Origin: an uncultured Pelagibacteraceae bacterium
Lineage (GTDB): Bacteria > Pseudomonadota > Alphaproteobacteria > Pelagibacterales > Pelagibacteraceae
Direction: 5' to 3'
Assembly (NCBI GenBank): GCA_902589395.1
Contig: CACIST010000004.1
Coordinates: 1-64,000, forward strand
DNA: 64,000 bases
The notes beneath the pieces are model-generated. The model saw nothing but the letters and a program-made list of their open reading frames with translations, ran no database searches and was not told the origin of the DNA. The translations under genes were made by a program, and so were the position numbers. Every line of letters starts with the position of its first letter. Within the stretch, counting starts at the first letter, position 1. Shown here piece after piece: positions 22,656-31,944 of the stretch.

Positions 22656-24575
22656 TTAATTTTTAGCAAGCGATAAAAGTTTCTCACAATTGCCTGTATC
22701 CAATGCATTGGTGCCTTTATAAGTCAACATAAGTTCAAATGCAGTTTCTACAAATGCATCAATTTTATAATAATCAGGGGTATTTTTACTCTTAGTATTT
22801 CTTATTGATATTAATTGCTTCCAAGTTGATCTACATATCTCATAACCAGGTTTTGCTATATAGGTATTTGCCTGATTAGCTTTAAGCATTTTCATATATT
22901 TATCTACTTGGTAAGCTCTTGCGCCCTCATAGTCTGTAAGTTTTTTTAACTGTCCATTTTCAAATATTACGTATGTAAAAGTTACATCTTTAAATTGTAA
23001 TGTTCCTGAACCATGAGGATAATTATTTTTGAATTCACCCCTATAAAGAATGACATTATTTGCTTCAACTAAATCATTATATATTTCTGGGGGTGCATTT
23101 GACATCTCATAAGCAGCTTTACAATTAGTCCATATTGTTGCATTTAAATCACATTTTTCCAAAGGACTTGTGTCAAAAGCTTCTGCATTACCTTTTATAT
23201 AAATAACTCCATCTTTTTTAACTATAAGTTCTTTAGGAATTACTGCCTCTATATTTTTTTTATTGTTTAAGTTTTTTGGATTTTCTGAAACATAAATTTT
23301 ATTACATGTTTGATAGCTGTTAATACCCACATAATCATTAGCTTTTGTTTTAAAGACACTATTCTTAATTTTTGTAATTAAGTCATACATATTATGATCA
23401 TTAACTCCGTTGTAATTATTATCAAAATAATATGCTAGATTGTTCATAGATCTATGAGTAGAAGGAAAATACATATGCGATATTATTTTTTGAAATGAAT
23501 TATCATCTATATATTTAAATTCATAAAATGACAAAGTATCAGAATACAAAACATCTTCTGGAGATTTATGTTTACCTCTACTCCAATATATGCTGGATGC
23601 ATTAAACGTGAAAAATGACTTTGAGTTTAATTTACTCATATTAAAAAGTGGATAATCTAAAGTAAAATTATTAGAACTAAAATTTAGATTTTTTTCATTT
23701 CTTTTAAAAAAATGTTTTGCAAAAAACTTTGGATCACCCTCTAAAATCCCTGCTTCAGCTGTATAAATAACAATATAATCGTCAAATACATTTTGAAATT
23801 CATTTTTTTTTTCTTGATTCATAAATACAGCTTTAAATTGATTAAGGCCATCGTGTGTACTACCCTCTCCACTTAACCATATAGGTGCTAATCTACGAGA
23901 ATTAATATTTGATTTTTGACATTTAAAAATAGATAAATTCTTGTAATCTTTATAATAATCTAAGTTATAAGAGATTTTTTCTTCTTTCTTAGTAACTATA
24001 TTTTTTTTGGTTTCACTGACACTCTCTTTTTTTATTTCTTTATCTCCTGAATTTTGTTTTGATAAATTTTTTGAATTCTCTTTAGAAGATGAAAACGTTT
24101 CTTTAGAGACAATCTCACTAAACTTTGAAGAAAATTTGATATGTAAAATTTCTTTCTGAGCACCCTCTGAACCTGGTCTTTTATCATAGTTATAAATCCA
24201 AGGTTTTTTTGATATTTTTTTAAGATAATACTTTTTTTTATCATTATCAGATATCAATCTTATTTGATTTTTTAATAATCCATGTACTTTCCATGAGCCA
24301 CTTTGAATAATAGTATCACCATTGATTATTTCATAAGTTTTTTCCCTAAATTTATATTCTCTAGATCCATTTTCTGAAATAAGAGTTAAATCATTGTTTA
24401 TAAAAAAATTTTTTAGTTTTTTTCCTTTAATAGCCACTTCAATTTTAAATGTTTCGGCAATATCGGTTGCGGCTTTTTTGATGTCACTTTCTAATTTTTT
24501 AATATCATCATTTGTTTGAGCAGATGTAATTATAAACATAATTATTACTGAAATTTTAATTAACAATTTTTTCAT
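22656..24575 (-). CDS. Exported protein with a MORN-like motif, island cargo, function unknown
   Basis: Signal peptide MKKLLIKISVIIMFIITSAQT; YRGEFKNNYPHGSGTLQFKD. Confidence 0.75.
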   Translation of the reverse strand: MKKLLIKISVIIMFIITSAQTNDDIKKLESDIKKAATDIAETFKIEVAIKGKKLKNFFINNDLTLISENGSREYKFREKTYEIINGDTIIQSGSWKVHGLLKNQIRLISDNDKKKYYLKKISKKPWIYNYDKRPGSEGAQKEILHIKFSSKFSEIVSKETFSSSKENSKNLSKQNSGDKEIKKESVSETKKNIVTKKEEKISYNLDYYKDYKNLSIFKCQKSNINSRRLAPIWLSGEGSTHDGLNQFKAVFMNQEKKNEFQNVFDDYIVIYTAEAGILEGDPKFFAKHFFKRNEKNLNFSSNNFTLDYPLFNMSKLNSKSFFTFNASSIYWSRGKHKSPEDVLYSDTLSFYEFKYIDDNSFQKIISHMYFPSTHRSMNNLAYYFDNNYNGVNDHNMYDLITKIKNSVFKTKANDYVGINSYQTCNKIYVSENPKNLNNKKNIEAVIPKELIVKKDGVIYIKGNAEAFDTSPLEKCDLNATIWTNCKAAYEMSNAPPEIYNDLVEANNVILYRGEFKNNYPHGSGTLQFKDVTFTYVIFENGQLKKLTDYEGARAYQVDKYMKMLKANQANTYIAKPGYEICRSTWKQLISIRNTKSKNTPDYYKIDAFVETAFELMLTYKGTNALDTGNCEKLLSLAKN

Positions 24576-24598
24576 GATTAAGAATTTAGCTTATCATT

Positions 24599-24622
24599 CT
24601 ATGTACAGGTTTAGTACAGGTT
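24599..24622. repeat. Right internal repeat array of Leu island
   Basis: ctatGTACAGGTttaGTACAGGTt: same as the left array, about 25 bp upstream of the cargo start codon. Confidence 0.75.
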
Positions 24623-24748
24623 TTGAGGTATTTGATTACACTTATTTTCTAATCTTAATTGAAAGCTAATTTAAAGTTATGAGATTTTATAGGATGTTTT
24701 AAACTACCTTGGACTAGTATGGACTGACTCACTTGTGAATCCCTCGGC

Positions 24749-24857
24749 TTTTAAGTCCTTTGTGTCTACCAATTTCACCACGAGGGCATTAATGAATTTC
24801 ATGAGTATTTATGCTAATATTTATAATTCAACAAGGTTAATAAGTAAATTTTTTTTA
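24749..24857 (-). repeat. tRNA-Leu 5'-half fragment with upstream region (displaced copy)
   Basis: 45-bp exact copy of 22445-22489 and a diverged extension; no 3' half of the tRNA. Confidence 0.92.
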
Positions 24858-24859
24858 TT

Positions 24860-25819
24860 ATGGCAGCGATTATTTCTGGAAAGTTAGTTAAACTAGGAGC
24901 AGGTCAAAATGCTTTGGGAGGAACTGAATTACTAGCTGAAAGATTAATAAAGGGCACAAAAAAAGAACTATTTAAAAATATAAATATTATATTTAACAGA
25001 CCTGAATTTTATGAAAAATATATGGCTGACTCTAAGAATGTCTTTTATTTTCAAGATTTGCCTAATGACAAAATGTATAAAAAACTCTTTGAAACTGAAA
25101 TGATTAATAAATTTTCACATTTTGTTTTTAACAGCTTTTATCAAAAAGAAGTGTTTTGTAATAGATTTAATTTTAACGACAAAACCATTTCAGTAATAAA
25201 AAATTCAATTACACCAATTGAAGTAAATCAAAAAAAATACGATGGAAAAATAAATCTAATTTATCATACTACTCCTCATAGAGGTTTGGCTTTACTCGCT
25301 CATTGTTTTCCAAATATAATCGCTAAAAATGACAAAGTTAATTTAAAAGTTTTTTCTAGTTTAAAGATTTATGGTTGGGATGATAAAGATATTGTGTTCG
25401 AACCTCTTTATAAAAAGTTAAAAAATATGAAAAATGTTGAATATTTCTCTAATGTTTCAAATGATAAAATAAGGGCCGAACTTATAAATTCTCATATCTT
25501 TTCGTATCCAAATATATGGCCTGAGACATCTTGTTTAGCAGCTATTGAGGCAATGAGTGCAAAAAATTTAATAGTTCTTCCTAATCTTGCAGCTCTTAGA
25601 GAAACTGGGAGTAAAAGTAAATTTTTATATAACTTTAAAAATAATATAAAAGACCATATCGAAACTTTTTATAAACAACTTACTTTAGCAATTCAATTTG
25701 TTGAAAAACAATCAGATGATTATTATTCCCATTTAAATGAATTAAAAATATATGCAGATAAGTATCATAATCTTAAAGATTTTTTACAAAAATGGGAAAA
25801 AGTCCTATCTAAAGTATAA
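24860..25819 (+). CDS. Glycosyltransferase (GT4-like)
   Basis: NALGGTELLAERL; IYHTTPHRGLALLAHCFPNI; HIFSYPNIWPETSCLAAIEAMSAKNLIV. Confidence 0.7.
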   Translation: MAAIISGKLVKLGAGQNALGGTELLAERLIKGTKKELFKNINIIFNRPEFYEKYMADSKNVFYFQDLPNDKMYKKLFETEMINKFSHFVFNSFYQKEVFCNRFNFNDKTISVIKNSITPIEVNQKKYDGKINLIYHTTPHRGLALLAHCFPNIIAKNDKVNLKVFSSLKIYGWDDKDIVFEPLYKKLKNMKNVEYFSNVSNDKIRAELINSHIFSYPNIWPETSCLAAIEAMSAKNLIVLPNLAALRETGSKSKFLYNFKNNIKDHIETFYKQLTLAIQFVEKQSDDYYSHLNELKIYADKYHNLKDFLQKWEKVLSKV

Positions 25820-25873
25820 TTTACAATTTGGGAATAAATAACAATTTTCAATAGATTAAATAAATTATTAGGT

Positions 25874-26893
25874 CTATTTTAATATTTCATTAAAATGCAC
25901 TGATAAACTTTCAAAAATCTTTTCTGAGCCAATTTCATTTGGATGGCCTTCATTTTTAATAATAAATTTTTGATTATTTAAATGAACATCCTTTAACAAT
26001 TTTGAATTATTATAAAAATTTATCAAATTATTTTTAAAAAAATGTTTGTTGTTTTTTATAAATATTTGTCCAGGATCATTAAAAATATCATCCTCATTTT
26101 TTTCTTTTGTCCATCCTAAATTTATAATATAGAGCAATGCATTACATTCATCAGATACAAATTTCAAATCAAGAAATATTTTTTCAGCATCATTAACTAT
26201 CTCCTGTGATGTCATTTTATCAAATTCAATTGAAGTTCCTTGTATTTTTTTTTGAGGTTTCTTTAGTGAAAATTTTTTTTCTCCTGCAAAAATTTCATTA
26301 ATTTTATAAATTTTATCTCTTAAAAATGCAACAGTCATAACATTTTCTATTAAAACTCTATAAATAAAATTTTTTTCTTTTAATGATTTAGAACTTTTCC
26401 TAATTGCAGGCTCTCTTATTCTTGCTAGGTCACCATCATTCAAAATTACAATTATTTTCTTAGGGTTAATTGTTTTACAATAATTTTTTGTAAATAAATA
26501 ATAATCTTCTAAACTCCAGCCAGGAACACTGCTATTAATAAAATTGTATTGACTAAATTCATTTTGCAACTTGTTAATGTAAGTATCTTTATCTTTTAAA
26601 TACAAACCAAATGTAAATGAGTCTCCTAAAATGAGAATTTTGTCTCCTTTATTTTTTAATGGTTGGGTAACTCTATTTCTATATTCTCCGAAAGTATATT
26701 TTGCATAATACCTCGAATTCCATCTGTCTATTTTATGTACATAATTTTTCTTTAAAGTATAGAAATTATTTTCATTAATTCTTTCAGCGTACCAACTTTG
26801 CATGTTGATTGGGTAAAAAACTCGAAAAAATAATTCGACAACTAGTAAACTTAATATAAATGTAATTATTGTAAGTACAAAATTTTTTTTCAT
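25874..26893 (-). CDS. SGNH/GDSL-like hydrolase with N-terminal TM
   Basis: ILGDSFTFGLYLKDKDTYINKL; N-INSSVPGWSLEDYYLF; NEGHPNEIGSEKIFE. Confidence 0.7.
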   Translation of the reverse strand: MKKNFVLTIITFILSLLVVELFFRVFYPINMQSWYAERINENNFYTLKKNYVHKIDRWNSRYYAKYTFGEYRNRVTQPLKNKGDKILILGDSFTFGLYLKDKDTYINKLQNEFSQYNFINSSVPGWSLEDYYLFTKNYCKTINPKKIIVILNDGDLARIREPAIRKSSKSLKEKNFIYRVLIENVMTVAFLRDKIYKINEIFAGEKKFSLKKPQKKIQGTSIEFDKMTSQEIVNDAEKIFLDLKFVSDECNALLYIINLGWTKEKNEDDIFNDPGQIFIKNNKHFFKNNLINFYNNSKLLKDVHLNNQKFIIKNEGHPNEIGSEKIFESLSVHFNEILK

Positions 26894-26918
26894 AAATAAT
26901 TATAATAAAAAAATCATT

Positions 26919-27740
26919 ATGATAATATTTCCTTTCATGAAACAAAAAAAACAGATTATAATTTTTACCGATTTGGATGGATCTCTGTTAGACAAAGATA
27001 CATTTAAATTTGACGAAATTGAGGATTATTTTAAAGAATTGATTTTAAAGGGTATTAAAATAATTCCGAACTCAAGCAAAACAGAGGCCGAATTATTAAA
27101 TTTTAACAAACAATTTAATTTAAATTTACCTTTTATTTCAGAGAATGGTTCCTCTATTCATGGACTTAATTTAATACACAAAGATCTACCGAACAAAGTT
27201 TCAATAAGTAGAACTGCTGATCAAATTATTTCAATTTATACTAAAATTATTCCCAATTATTTAAAACAGAAAATTAATTTTATTTTAAAATTAAATTATA
27301 AAGAGCAAGAGAAAATTTTTGGACTTCCATTGAATAAAGTGATGTTGGCTAGAAAAAGAAACTATACATTACCAATTCAATTTGTGGGAAATGAAACTGA
27401 AAAAAATGAATTAATTAAAATTATCAAGGAAGTTGGATTAACTTTACAAACTGGCGGTAGAATAATTAATATTTGTGACAACGTAAATAAATCAAAAGCT
27501 ATGTCTAATGCACTTCAGTTAATTAGCAAAAAATTAAATGATGAGATCATAACAATTGGTGTCGGTGACAATGAAAATGATATAGAAATGATAAAACAGA
27601 GTAATTACCCATGTTTGGTAAAAAATGATAATTTTAATAGTTCATTGATAAACATAGATAATTTAATCAAATCTGAAGAGCCATCTCCTAGAGGATGGGC
27701 TGATGTGATCAAAACGGCTATACAAAAAATTAAAACTTAA
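26919..27740 (+). CDS. HAD phosphatase, mannosyl-/glucosyl-3-phosphoglycerate phosphatase family
   Basis: IIIFTDLDGSLLDKDTF; IPNSSKTEAEL; IGVGDNENDIEMIKQ. Confidence 0.82.
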   Translation: MIIFPFMKQKKQIIIFTDLDGSLLDKDTFKFDEIEDYFKELILKGIKIIPNSSKTEAELLNFNKQFNLNLPFISENGSSIHGLNLIHKDLPNKVSISRTADQIISIYTKIIPNYLKQKINFILKLNYKEQEKIFGLPLNKVMLARKRNYTLPIQFVGNETEKNELIKIIKEVGLTLQTGGRIINICDNVNKSKAMSNALQLISKKLNDEIITIGVGDNENDIEMIKQSNYPCLVKNDNFNSSLINIDNLIKSEEPSPRGWADVIKTAIQKIKT

Positions 27741-27754
27741 GATAGGTTCCGGCC

Positions 27755-28975
27755 ATGAGTGATTTCTATCAAGACGGCACTATTTCAACACTTCATGACT
27801 TTGGTACTAAGTCAACTAAAGATCTAGAAAAAGATCTTTTAAATTTTTCTAAAGAAAGAAAAATGGAACTTATTTTGCCCTGTCTTTATTCAGAATTAAA
27901 AGGTGATGCTTTACCTAAAATTGTCAGTGAGATAAGTAAGACAAATTATTTAAATCATATAATTATTGGTTTGGATAAAGCTACAGAAGCACAGGCAAGA
28001 AAAGCTTGGACATTTTTTGAGAAATTAGAAACTCCATTTACAATTCTTTGGAACGATGGACCTAATCTTAAAAAATTAGATAAAGAGTTAAAAAAATTAG
28101 GCCTCGCTCCTAATGAATATGGAAAAGGGCGAAATGTTTGGTATTGCATTGGTATGTCAATTGCAAGAGACAGTGCAAGGTCTGTTGCATTACATGATTG
28201 TGACATAAAAACTTATGATCGAAGAATGTTAGCAAAACTGTTTTATCCTGTAGTAAATCCATTATTCAATTTCGAATTTTGCAAAGGTTTTTATCCAAGA
28301 GTTGCAGATAACAAAATGAATGGAAGAGTTGCAAGATTACTTGTATTTCCACTATTAAATGCATTAGAGAAAACTATCGGTAACAGTGATTATATAAACT
28401 TCATGAAGTCTTTTAAATATCCTTTAGCAGGAGAATTTTCATTTAGAAGAAATATTTTACCAGAATTAAGAATTTCTTCAGACTGGGGAATAGAAATTGG
28501 AATTCTATCTGAAATGCAAAGAAACTTTTCTCCACAAAATATATGTCAGGTAGATTTGGCTGATACCTATGATCATAAGCACCAAAATTTATCTATTAAT
28601 GACGAAAAGCAGGGTCTATCCAGAATGTCTATTGATATTATAAAAACATTTATAAAAAAATTAGCAACTCAAGGTCACTCATTTAGTAAAGAACAGTTTA
28701 GATCTTTAAAAGCAACTTACTATAGAGCTGCATTAGATCTAATAGATGCTTACAGAAACGATGCACAAATGAATGGCTTAAAATTTGACTCTCATACAGA
28801 AGAAAAGGCAGTTGAATTATTTGCTGCAAATATTATGAAAGCAGGTGATGCGTTTTATCAAAACCCAATGGATACCCCCTTTATTCCTACATGGAGTAGA
28901 GTTAAAAGTGCAATACCAGATTTTTTAGTAAGATTAGAAAAAGCAGTTAACGAAGATAACATGCGTTATATTTAA
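27755..28975 (+). CDS. Glucosyl-3-phosphoglycerate synthase-like glycosyltransferase (GT81-like)
   Basis: LILPCLYSEL; GKGRNVWYCIGMSIARDSARSVALHDCDIKTYDRRMLAKLFYPV; PLAGEFSFRRNILPELRISSDWGIEIGILSEM. Confidence 0.78.
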   Translation: MSDFYQDGTISTLHDFGTKSTKDLEKDLLNFSKERKMELILPCLYSELKGDALPKIVSEISKTNYLNHIIIGLDKATEAQARKAWTFFEKLETPFTILWNDGPNLKKLDKELKKLGLAPNEYGKGRNVWYCIGMSIARDSARSVALHDCDIKTYDRRMLAKLFYPVVNPLFNFEFCKGFYPRVADNKMNGRVARLLVFPLLNALEKTIGNSDYINFMKSFKYPLAGEFSFRRNILPELRISSDWGIEIGILSEMQRNFSPQNICQVDLADTYDHKHQNLSINDEKQGLSRMSIDIIKTFIKKLATQGHSFSKEQFRSLKATYYRAALDLIDAYRNDAQMNGLKFDSHTEEKAVELFAANIMKAGDAFYQNPMDTPFIPTWSRVKSAIPDFLVRLEKAVNEDNMRYI

Positions 28976-28980
28976 ATTAA

Positions 28981-30003
28981 TTAGTCATCTGAATTGTATT
29001 GAGGATGCTTAGACTCAGGACGATTTTTATGTTTCACTACTATTGATCCATTAACAACCTTAATATCGTATCCCCAGTTATCCCAACCCTTTAATGATAA
29101 TGGTTCTTTTAGTTTGTCCTCAAGTGTACGTGGGTATACATAACAACCCTCACTATCTCCATATTGAACTCTCGCTTCATCCATTTTTTTTTTAACTTCC
29201 ATATGTAAATCTAATGGCACATTTAAATGTTGCCCAAGTAAGTAGCTTAAATTCATATCCTTGCATGCTAAATCCATTGTAAACCCAGCTTCATATTTCT
29301 GATTAAAAATATGAGGCACAACTGTTTCCCACGCAAAAGAGTTGCCAGCTGAAACTCTAATAGCGTCAAAAAAACTTTCTAAATCTAGTCCTGCCCTTTT
29401 AGCAATCATCATACATTCCGATGCTGCGACCATATTGGTAAATGCAAGCATATTTGAAACAACTTTTGTAATTGCACCTGCCCCTATATCACCACATAAG
29501 ACAACCACTTCACCAATTGCATCCTGTAAAACTTCTTTCCAATTATTGAAAATTTCTTTATCTCCACCAGCTAAACAAACCATATTGTTATTTTGTAATG
29601 CATGAACACCTCCTGTAAGAGTAGCTTCTAACATTGAAACACCATATGTTTTTGCTTTTTCTGATAATTCTTGTGTTTGTTTAAAATCAGTTGTGGATGT
29701 ATCTATCCAAATCATTCCTGAAGATGCATTTTGCAATAAGCCATTTTCACCATCTACAGCGTTTAATACATGTTCTGGCTTAGGTAGACAGGTTAATACT
29801 ACCTTACATTTTTCTGCAAGATCTTTAATAGAATTTGCTTTAATAATATCCTTTGGAACATCATTAAGTTTGTTCTTATCAATATCAAAGGCTACAAGTT
29901 TATATTTCTGTGCTTTGTGTAAATTATTTAAGATTGGTGTACCGGCATTCCCTAAGCCAATCACTCCTATTGTTATGATATCGCTCATGATCTCTCCTTT
30001 CAT
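28981..30003 (-). CDS. NAD-binding 3-hydroxyisobutyrate dehydrogenase-family protein
   Basis: IGVIGLGNAGTPILNNL; ITKVVSNMLAFTNMVAASECMMIAKRAGLD. Confidence 0.83.
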   Translation of the reverse strand: MKGEIMSDIITIGVIGLGNAGTPILNNLHKAQKYKLVAFDIDKNKLNDVPKDIIKANSIKDLAEKCKVVLTCLPKPEHVLNAVDGENGLLQNASSGMIWIDTSTTDFKQTQELSEKAKTYGVSMLEATLTGGVHALQNNNMVCLAGGDKEIFNNWKEVLQDAIGEVVVLCGDIGAGAITKVVSNMLAFTNMVAASECMMIAKRAGLDLESFFDAIRVSAGNSFAWETVVPHIFNQKYEAGFTMDLACKDMNLSYLLGQHLNVPLDLHMEVKKKMDEARVQYGDSEGCYVYPRTLEDKLKEPLSLKGWDNWGYDIKVVNGSIVVKHKNRPESKHPQYNSDD

Positions 30004-30006
30004 AAT

Positions 30007-30789
30007 TTAAATAAATGTTGATGTTACATCTCCAAAAGCTGATGAGGTAACTTCAATCAACTTCTTTTCATAAATTGGTACAGGAAAACCATAAGCTCCT
30101 ATTAAAATTAAATCATTTTTTTTCAAAATATTATTTGTTTTTGCTTTATCTTTAACTAACCACTCTATTTCCCCAAGCATATCAAAAGGCCATTTTTTAT
30201 CTATCCATTTATCGACTACTTCATTGTCATAAACAAGTTTAAGATCTGTAATTTCAGTGTTGTTTGGAACCTTATTTTCTTGTCCTAGTATAACTCCAGC
30301 GTGAATTGCATTATTAGCTAAAAGTTCTGCACCATTTGGAGCATCTCCATTAAAAACTAAATTATGTATTTCTATAAGAGGATAAATCGATTGAACAGAC
30401 TCTAGAATATAATCAAATGAAACAAGATCTGGATTAATATCTCTATTAAGTATTACTCCAAATTCTGCTTCCATAGCTGGATTAGAATAATCTTTTTTAT
30501 TAAGTTCCACACCGTTTTGATGCAATTCGCTATTCCAAAGAAATCCACTAGCTGGATGAGTAAAGCCCATTTTTTTTTGAGTATCATTTGAAACACAACC
30601 AATTTTATAACCAATAATTTCCTCACCTCTTTTGAGTCTTAAATCGGCGACTTTAGATTGTATTAGTAAAGCATTTTCATTACTTATTACTACTTTGTCT
30701 TTAAATAACTGGCTAGGTTTTTTTGCGTCGTAATCTTCAAGAATTTTATTTGAATATAAATCTAATTCTTTTGAAGATAATTTGCTCAT
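30007..30789 (-). CDS. 2-keto-4-pentenoate hydratase / fumarylacetoacetase-family protein
   Basis: GEEIIGYKIGCVSNDTQKKMGF; AMEAEFGVILNRDI; SVQSIYPLIEIHN. Confidence 0.78.
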   Translation of the reverse strand: MSKLSSKELDLYSNKILEDYDAKKPSQLFKDKVVISNENALLIQSKVADLRLKRGEEIIGYKIGCVSNDTQKKMGFTHPASGFLWNSELHQNGVELNKKDYSNPAMEAEFGVILNRDINPDLVSFDYILESVQSIYPLIEIHNLVFNGDAPNGAELLANNAIHAGVILGQENKVPNNTEITDLKLVYDNEVVDKWIDKKWPFDMLGEIEWLVKDKAKTNNILKKNDLILIGAYGFPVPIYEKKLIEVTSSAFGDVTSTFI

Positions 30790-31178
30790 TAAATAAGTAA
30801 AACAACTAAAAATATCATCTGAATAAAATTAATCACAACAGATATAAAGTGTGAATATTTAAATTTTTTATCCTGCTTTTCGTCTCTATATTTATTTATC
30901 AGAGGCATTAATAAATAATTTGAAGTCGCAAATAAAAGTGTAATTGCAAGTATTAAGTAAAAATCTATTCCTAATTTACTTAAGAATAAAAAAGTTAATA
31001 AAACAATTAAACTTAAACCTAGGTTAACATTGTAATAAAAAGGAAATATTCTTCTTATGAACTTTCTGGCATTATCTTCATCTAAAGTAGTAAATACCAC
31101 TGGAGCAATAACAAATGAAAAGAATAACATTATACCCAAAATCATAGCTGTTAGGTAAATACTAATTTGTTCAATCAT
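30789..31178 (-). CDS. DUF4149-like integral membrane protein
   Basis: Four hydrophobic segments; SFVIAPVVFTTLDEDNARKFIRRIFPFYY. Confidence 0.6.
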   Translation of the reverse strand: MIEQISIYLTAMILGIMLFFSFVIAPVVFTTLDEDNARKFIRRIFPFYYNVNLGLSLIVLLTFLFLSKLGIDFYLILAITLLFATSNYLLMPLINKYRDEKQDKKFKYSHFISVVINFIQMIFLVVLLI

Positions 31179-31181
31179 AAT

Positions 31182-31367
31182 TTAGCTTTCTATTGAATTT
31201 TCCTCTTTCATTAATATTGGTCTACCATCTTGCGCGGTATTAAGAGGTATAATTTTTCCTTTATATTTTGCACATAAAGTTGGTGCACTTCTAACTTCTT
31301 CACCTAATCTTACTTCTAAATCAACAATAACTAATTTTGCATCTTCTAATTCTTTTAATATTCTCAT
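31182..31367 (-). CDS. Small conserved-looking protein, unknown
   Basis: 61-aa ORF in tight tandem with neighbours. Confidence 0.55.
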   Translation of the reverse strand: MRILKELEDAKLVIVDLEVRLGEEVRSAPTLCAKYKGKIIPLNTAQDGRPILMKEENSIES

Positions 31368-31394
31368 TTTAGTCCTTTGGTTAATTAATTTAAT

Positions 31395-31838
31395 TTAATG
31401 ACAGGCTTGATTATGCTTTTTAAGTCTCCAATAATTATAAGGCCATGGAGTAACAAATCCAACTGCTAACATTATAGGCACAACCCACCATGTGAGCATT
31501 GCACCTCCTGTTAATACATAATCTGTAATATTCATTGCAACTTCCATACTAATCATAGAAATAAAGCTCATTCCTAAAGCTGTTTTTAATGCTTTTTGAA
31601 AAGTAAACTTTTGTTTTATAAGAATAAATGTCTCTAATATTACACTAGTTATTAAACCGTTTATTATTGCTAAAATCATAATGCTTAAAACCGGGAAAGG
31701 AATTTTGGTTATTTGAAAAAATAATATAGTTCCAAAATCACCAATAGCACAACCTAACAAGCACCAAGCAGTGTTCTTAGCACTTCTTTTCCAGGTGTGT
31801 TTACAATGCCAATTAAGTTTAAATGTTTCAGCACTCAT
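31395..31838 (-). CDS. DUF4396-like membrane protein
   Basis: SAKNTAWCLLGCAIGDFGTILFFQ; TWWVVPIMLAVGFVTPWPYNYWRLKK. Confidence 0.65.
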   Translation of the reverse strand: MSAETFKLNWHCKHTWKRSAKNTAWCLLGCAIGDFGTILFFQITKIPFPVLSIMILAIINGLITSVILETFILIKQKFTFQKALKTALGMSFISMISMEVAMNITDYVLTGGAMLTWWVVPIMLAVGFVTPWPYNYWRLKKHNQACH

Positions 31839-31944
31839 GTTTGCTTCTTATCAAATTTTTAATAGTAATTGGTGTATAATATTGACGTATAAAATGATTA
31901 AAAATAAGGATAATACTTTAAATAGATAGTAAAAATATTATCAA

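Larger units (their letters stand above)
22445..24857. mobile_element. Integrase-less mini-island at tRNA-Leu: duplicated tRNA 5' half and upstream region bracketing one cargo gene (period 2304 bp)
   Basis: 45-bp exact repeat at 22445-22489 and 24749-24793, with high similarity continuing about 64 bp further to 22553 and 24857. Confidence 0.8.

Noticed and set aside
24749-24790. Second tRNA-Leu gene
   Set aside because: Only the 5' half up to the anticodon loop is present; no T arm or CCA end.
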